A stretch of 64,000 bases of DNA from Kryptolebias marmoratus (taxonomy: Eukaryota; Chordata; Actinopteri; Cyprinodontiformes; Rivulidae), in contig NC_051435.1 in the NCBI RefSeq assembly GCF_001649575.2, forward strand, positions 10,867,940 through 10,931,939, read 5' to 3'. Below, piece after piece: positions 59,101-64,000 of this stretch. Each line of letters starts with the position of its first letter. Positions within the stretch are counted from its first letter, which is position 1. Below the pieces are notes generated by a model. It was not told the DNA's origin. It saw nothing but the letters and a program-made list of their open reading frames with translations, and made no database searches. The position numbers and the translations under genes are program-made.

Positions 59101-61794
59101 GTTTGTGCAAAATAATTAAAAAACAAATTGACATAAATCAAAATTAAAGTCCATAAACAGAATGTAAAGACCTATTCATTTATCTATCCACCCATCCAAA
59201 ACAAAAGTGAAGCTTCTTACTGAAAAACTCTCCAAGTCCCCTGAGTTTAAAAAAAATGTAGCCAGATTTTAAACAGTGTTATAAATTTATTCAAAATATT
59301 TCAACAAGTCTAAACTGATGGCTCCACTTGTGTTATTGGCATGTATTGTGTTCTTTACAATGCAGAACGTATTTTCATATTGTTGCATGATATACATTTT
59401 ATATACGTTTTTTTATTAATGCAAGAGTCCTGATTCCTTTTTATGCTTTTTATCCATTGGTGTTCTTAAATGAAGTGTCTGACTGCACCGTGGTCTTTTA
59501 ATTACTATTATCTTTCAGTTTACATTTCACAAGATTAAAGTTTGGCCCTGCAAATGTATACATGCGGGGTCTAATGCGGAATATGTGCGCATTTAGAGAA
59601 CTGATTATTTAAGTTCTTAGTTTCATCAATTATCCCAGTGTTTTCCAACACTCACGTCATGACATATTGCCTATCCAGCCATCGTCAGCCACCAGATATG
59701 ATTATCATCCATGACAACGCAGCAGTTTTAATCAGGAAAGGAGTGAAAGCCCATTCGCTCCCTGACATTTATATAGTGTTTTCTTTTGAGCCAAGAAATG
59801 TCATTTACACCTGCTTGAATGACTAAATGTCATATAAAGACTAGCTCTCTTTTGATGGTGGAAATTTCATTACTCCAGATCCTATTTCCATCATCAATTA
59901 TTAAAACGTAGCTGCTTAATCAAATGATCATCTGAACTCTATAACGAAATAACACTCAGGTCAAACAGAGTTGTGATGAAATCATAATACGTCTTAAAGA
60001 CGGTAAAAATCACACATGGTTGTATTTATATTTCTCTGATGCAGCACCATACTTTTTATATCTCACAGCTGTGAAGCATTTGTGATTTTTATCTGTTAAA
60101 AGGTGCTATAATAGCAAAAACGGTTAACAAGACAGGAAAAAAAACAGCTTCATGATTTTTATGAATTTATTATGAAAATGTTAAGCAAAAATCTCATAGG
60201 ATTAAGACTTTTTTGTCTGAATGAAAGAGAAAAAAAATGTCTGTTAAGACATTGAGTACAGATTACACTGTCTTTAATTCACACAGGAAGCTGAATTAGT
60301 GAAACCCAACAGGATGCGATCAGACATATTCTACCACGATAGCACTTCAACAAAAAAGTAAAAGACACATCACCAAACTGTATTTTGTCTTGGCACAATA
60401 GAAATAAACTGTCCTAACACCAGTATAACCTTGTGTGTTAAAAAGGTAGGAGCTCACAGTATCAATGTGACTGATGCTTTAATTGCCTGTCCAATTAATG
60501 TCTGTTTGAATTGCTGCTGTTTGTTTACATTTGTACCTAAAACTTGATGTCAGCATTACGCAACAGAATCTAGAGGCTGCTCTAAAGTTGCGAGTTTAAA
60601 TTACTTAAGTAATTATAAAACTCCTGTGATAGGCAGTTAAGTTGCACTTTCCCAGAGATTTCAAGGGACAACATGACCTAGAAAAGTTTAGTTATTCATT
60701 TGATGTTTCTGCTATAGCTTTAAAAAGCTGCTGTTCCAAGGCCCTGGCAGCTATAGATTCGCACTGTCATCACACACAGCAGATTATAGACACCTAAAGA
60801 ACGACAATTCCCCTTATTTGCCTGTGCTAATGAATGTTGTCACCTGCAAGCATAGGAAAAATGTTCTGTTTTTTTATAAATTTGATAAATATCATGATAT
60901 AATTTTGAGGTTATATCGGTCACTTGTAGTGTATTGTATCAAGGCTTCAGATTAATTTGGAAAAGCTGATTTGCTTTGATTTGCTAATATTTGCTTTGTA
61001 TGTATCATTCTCCCAATTGTAACATTGCAGCTTTAAAACACACCCCTGTGACCACTGCCTTGTCTAATGAAATCTGACATGTTTCTGTTTAGGGCTATTC
61101 TGCTTAAGCTAATACACAACATTACTGAGGCACAGCATGTCAGGACCAGGGCATGTATAGAGAGGCCAGTGCAAGCTCACCCTTTGTTTGGAGTCTTTGG
61201 GGCTTGTGGCAATATCTATCCTGAATGAGACCGCTGTGAGCTACATAGCCTGGCCTAATTTCATCCTCAATCAGTGTCTTCAGATCCATCAGGGGTAACT
61301 AGCAGCTCTTCCTCAGGCAGCATTGCACTTGTGTTTACAACTATCAGTTCATGATATTCTGCTTCACAACCTTTCATTCATTTTAGGTTAGTTCACTTTT
61401 GGGCAGAATGATCAGACTTGACCTGGTGTCTCTTTGACTGTCAACACGCATGCATGTTTTCTGTCTATGTGTATTTGTATATCATCATTAAAGTACCTAT
61501 AAATGATTACAATAATATTATTATGTATTATTGAAAACATGATAAAAATGGCTTAAATACTATTTGGAATTTTAGGGCACAGGGTGATAGTGGGCTTGCA
61601 AGAAACAAGCTGCTACGTCATTGTATTTGAAAAGCTCTGCATTTTCAGTCCTCATCAACAGAGTTTTCAAGAATGTCTACTTTGGAAAAGAAATATCACT
61701 TTTTCTCACCAAACACTCCCTTTGTGTGTAGACAGGAGGTGCAAACACAGCAGAAAATATCCATTTTCAAAAATATCCCATGTAGGGTAGACAG

Positions 61795-62010
61795 GACATC
61801 AGTCTTGTTCTCTGCTCCCCTTTCACACCTGGTCCTGATTTCTAATCATCACACCTGCAATGAGTCAGTCGTTATCCTCCCACAGTTTATTAATAGTTTC
61901 TGATTTTCAGTTGCATTTTGTCACATCCTTATTGGGTCCTCAGTGTTTCCTGGTCTGTCTTGTCCTTGACAGTTCCTTTTAATTTAATTATCTCCTTTTC
62001 AGCTTGTTTT
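61795..62010. repeat. Pyrimidine-rich dispersed repeat
   Basis: CCCTTTCACACCTGGTCCTG, then AATCATCACACCTGCAATG and CCTGGTCTGTCTTGTCC, in the style of the other pyrimidine-rich stretches. Family not assigned. Confidence 0.35.
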
Positions 62011-62124
62011 AGTTTAGTTTGTTTAGAAATGAAGAACCTTGTTTGGGATTCTCTGCCTGCTTGCTAGCTGCCTCCATGTGGACCTGTATTTGGGTCCATT
62101 TTTACCAGAAAACACATTACTTAT

Positions 62125-62280
62125 TACCTCTGCCAAGGAGGTTATGTTTTCAGTAGTGCTGGTTGTTGTGCCCGTTTGTCAGCGAGATTACTTAAAAACT
62201 AATGAACTGATTTCGATGAAATTTTCAGGAAATGTTGGGGTTGTCACAAAAAACAAGTGACTAAACTGGTGGTGATCCAG
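62125..62280 (+). repeat. Common interspersed repeat (CTCTGCCAAGGAGGTTATG type)
   Basis: It contains CTCTGCCAAGGAGGTTATGT, CAGCGAGATTACTTAAAAAC, TGATTTCGATGAAATTTTCA and TGGTGGTGATCCAGAT, the usual order of a repeat seen in many fish and other animal genomes. Its middle is distantly similar to family B. Confidence 0.75.
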
Positions 62281-62639
62281 ATAATACAATCGTAGTACAA
62301 TTTTTGTTTTTAAATAAAATCCATAAGTTTGTGATACATTTTAAAAATTGTTATTTTAATACTGTAACATCTTGAAACTGTGGTATTTTTTTACTAAAAG
62401 TTGTCATCCAATCTAATCTCATACAGGCCCATGCCTAATCTTAATACCAAGTTTCCAGTGTTGAAGCTGATACCCGTCTGTTAGAAGTGAACTTAAGTTC
62501 AGTGTGTTATCCAAACTTTCATACGCTATCCTACATATACAATTTGATCCTTCAGCTTCAAGACTTGATGTATCATAAAAATTCATGTGCAACCCACCAA
62601 CAAAGGCTGATAAAAAATGAATGCAGTCTTGACTGGAGC

Positions 62640-62800
62640 CATCCAAGTGTCCTGCAACGCACCTTGTGCACTGCAGGCACTCCGTGTCCCCTGTCCCCTC
62701 GCGCCCCTGCCACCGAAGCCTTAGCAGGAGCACATGGCCCTCCAGTCCCCTTGGTAAGGGAGTCACATATGAAACCCTGCACCCACGCACACCACATGTC
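62640..62800. other. GC-richer segment inside the first-window kcnh7 intron
   Basis: About 160 bp, clearly richer in G and C than the surrounding intron, with open frames on both strands and a donor-like CTTG|GTAAGGG near 62750 on the plus strand. It has no recognised protein similarity. It could be an exon of a non-coding RNA, a regulatory element or chance. Confidence 0.25.
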
Positions 62801-64000
62801 CCACATCATTCAGCATGGTTAGCTAAGCTGCTGCTGTTATGTAGCCATTATCCTTTTAACTTCTCCGTGCTCCACGGTGTCAGCTTCCTTTTGTTAAGAC
62901 TCATTCAGGTACAAAGTATTATTACACCCTCTGGAATAGGATAGCTTTAAAAAGCCATCAAGGGAAAGCATTTATCTCATTGATTATGTATCCTTGCTGG
63001 AGGAAGAGTATATGTGTGGTTATCTCTCACAACCTGTCTTGTTTGTTCACAGAGAGGGGAACACATGCGTTAAAAGAAAATGCCCCTGTGCTTCTTTGCT
63101 GTGCTTCTGCAGTTGCCATTGTTCCGTTACTTTTCATTTCCAAGCACCGTACATATAAGCAGCTTAACTTTTTGCTTTTTCACTGGAAAAAAAAAGCCAA
63201 AGCTTTGTTGCTCCTGATGTCACTTCATCAAATCCAAACCTTGCTTTTTAAGTTTTCTCATTATAGTTATTGATGGGAGAGGAAAACAACCCAGATTATG
63301 TCACATCTCAGAAAAATAGATTTTGAAGTGCATATTCAGATCATGATTTACACAATATTTATATTTTGGCAATCTCCCATGTGTCAAATAGAAACAAATT
63401 CTAATACTGGAAACCTGTCTAAGCTATGGCTGGTTTATTTTATGATTTATGACATAAAGTATGAAATATGAACCGCTTTAATGCGAAGGATTAGCTGATT
63501 TGCATTGGAACTGACTACATGAAATACAGACAGGAGAAAAGGCTTAAAATACATGCACATTTTTACACATCAACTTCAGTTTGTAGACACTCTCAAATCA
63601 ATAGGTCCATTGCTCTCAAGGATGACATGAATCTTTCATTCCCCCACAGCACTGGGAACACATGAACTGGGTCCTCCCTACCAGTTTAATGCATTTACTC
63701 AGTAAGCTGCTCATTCCCAGTCACCACACTGTCAGCCCTGACATCTTTATTCATGAGCACACACACTCACTGTAAATTCCTCTGAGGAGTATTATGAGTT
63801 GTGTCTTGAAGCTGCGACGCACACCGGGGAGGATTGTCGGGAGACTGGAAGCAATGATAATGTTAGACGGTTTGGGAGCCCTCATCCTCTGCTCTTCAAA
63901 GATTTCAGAAAATAAAGTTCACTATATCATGAACGATCCTCTGTGTGCTCTCCCAAAACAGATTGAAGCGTGTGTCTTATAATTATCTTACCGATGTCTA

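Larger units (their letters stand above)
55186..64000. other. kcnh7 intron (at least 8.8 kb), no exon recognised
   Basis: The large exon with the PAS core (a CNDGFC-type motif) and the first exon were sought on the minus strand and not found, so they lie right of the window. The intron contains MITE family A sequence (55498-56150), a pyrimidine-rich stretch (61795-62010), a common interspersed repeat (62125-62280) and a GC-richer segment (62640-62800). Confidence 0.6.

Noticed and set aside
62419..62790. 123-codon minus-strand frame considered as the missing kcnh7 PAS exon or an alternative first exon
   Set aside because: It lacks any eag/PAS motif, and no protein similarity to ERG N-termini is visible.

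Overview
This is vertebrate, almost certainly teleost fish, genomic DNA. Three multi-exon genes lie on the minus strand, all with GT-AG introns, in an AT-rich background with fish-type transposon debris. From left to right they are fap (prolyl endopeptidase FAP, 3' end missing), ifih1 (MDA5, complete) and kcnh7 (ERG3 potassium channel, 5' end missing). The order fap - ifih1 - kcnh7 matches the human 2q24 order FAP-IFIH1-GCA-KCNH7, which independently supports the three names. No grancalcin (GCA) gene was recognised in the 5.7 kb between ifih1 and kcnh7.

Layout: 1-6,850 holds fap exons 1-18 (start codon at 6693-6695); the catalytic hydrolase exons lie beyond the left edge. 6,850-7,780 is a short intergenic stretch of microsatellites and repeats. 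7,780-20,820 is ifih1: 16 coding exons whose phases all join, giving a predicted 973-residue protein with two CARDs, an SF2 DECH helicase and a zinc-binding C-terminal domain. 20,821-26,551 is the ifih1 upstream region and the kcnh7 3' flank. 26,552-55,185 holds the last 13 coding exons of kcnh7 (from the end of the PAS domain to the stop); 55,186-64,000 is one large intron leading to the off-window N-terminal exons.

Mobile DNA: a full-length L1-clade LINE with two open ORFs and a 14-bp target-site duplication sits in a kcnh7 intron in the opposite orientation (33,087-38,812). A 469-bp hAT-like MITE with 14-bp terminal repeats sits exactly at the 5' splice site of ifih1 intron 1, and its 8-bp target duplication is the splice donor itself. 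A Tc1 relic lies in a fap intron, a probable PIF/Harbinger-type element in a kcnh7 intron, and several dispersed MITE families recur across the window.

The genes do not form an operon or a common pathway: FAP is a cell-surface protease, MDA5 a cytosolic dsRNA sensor, and ERG3 a neuronal potassium channel. No prokaryote-style system, CRISPR array, tRNA or rRNA was seen. The points most worth checking are the MITE at the ifih1 donor, a substituted motif VI (QAQGR) in MDA5, the intact LINE, and a (UG)n tract directly upstream of a kcnh7 acceptor.
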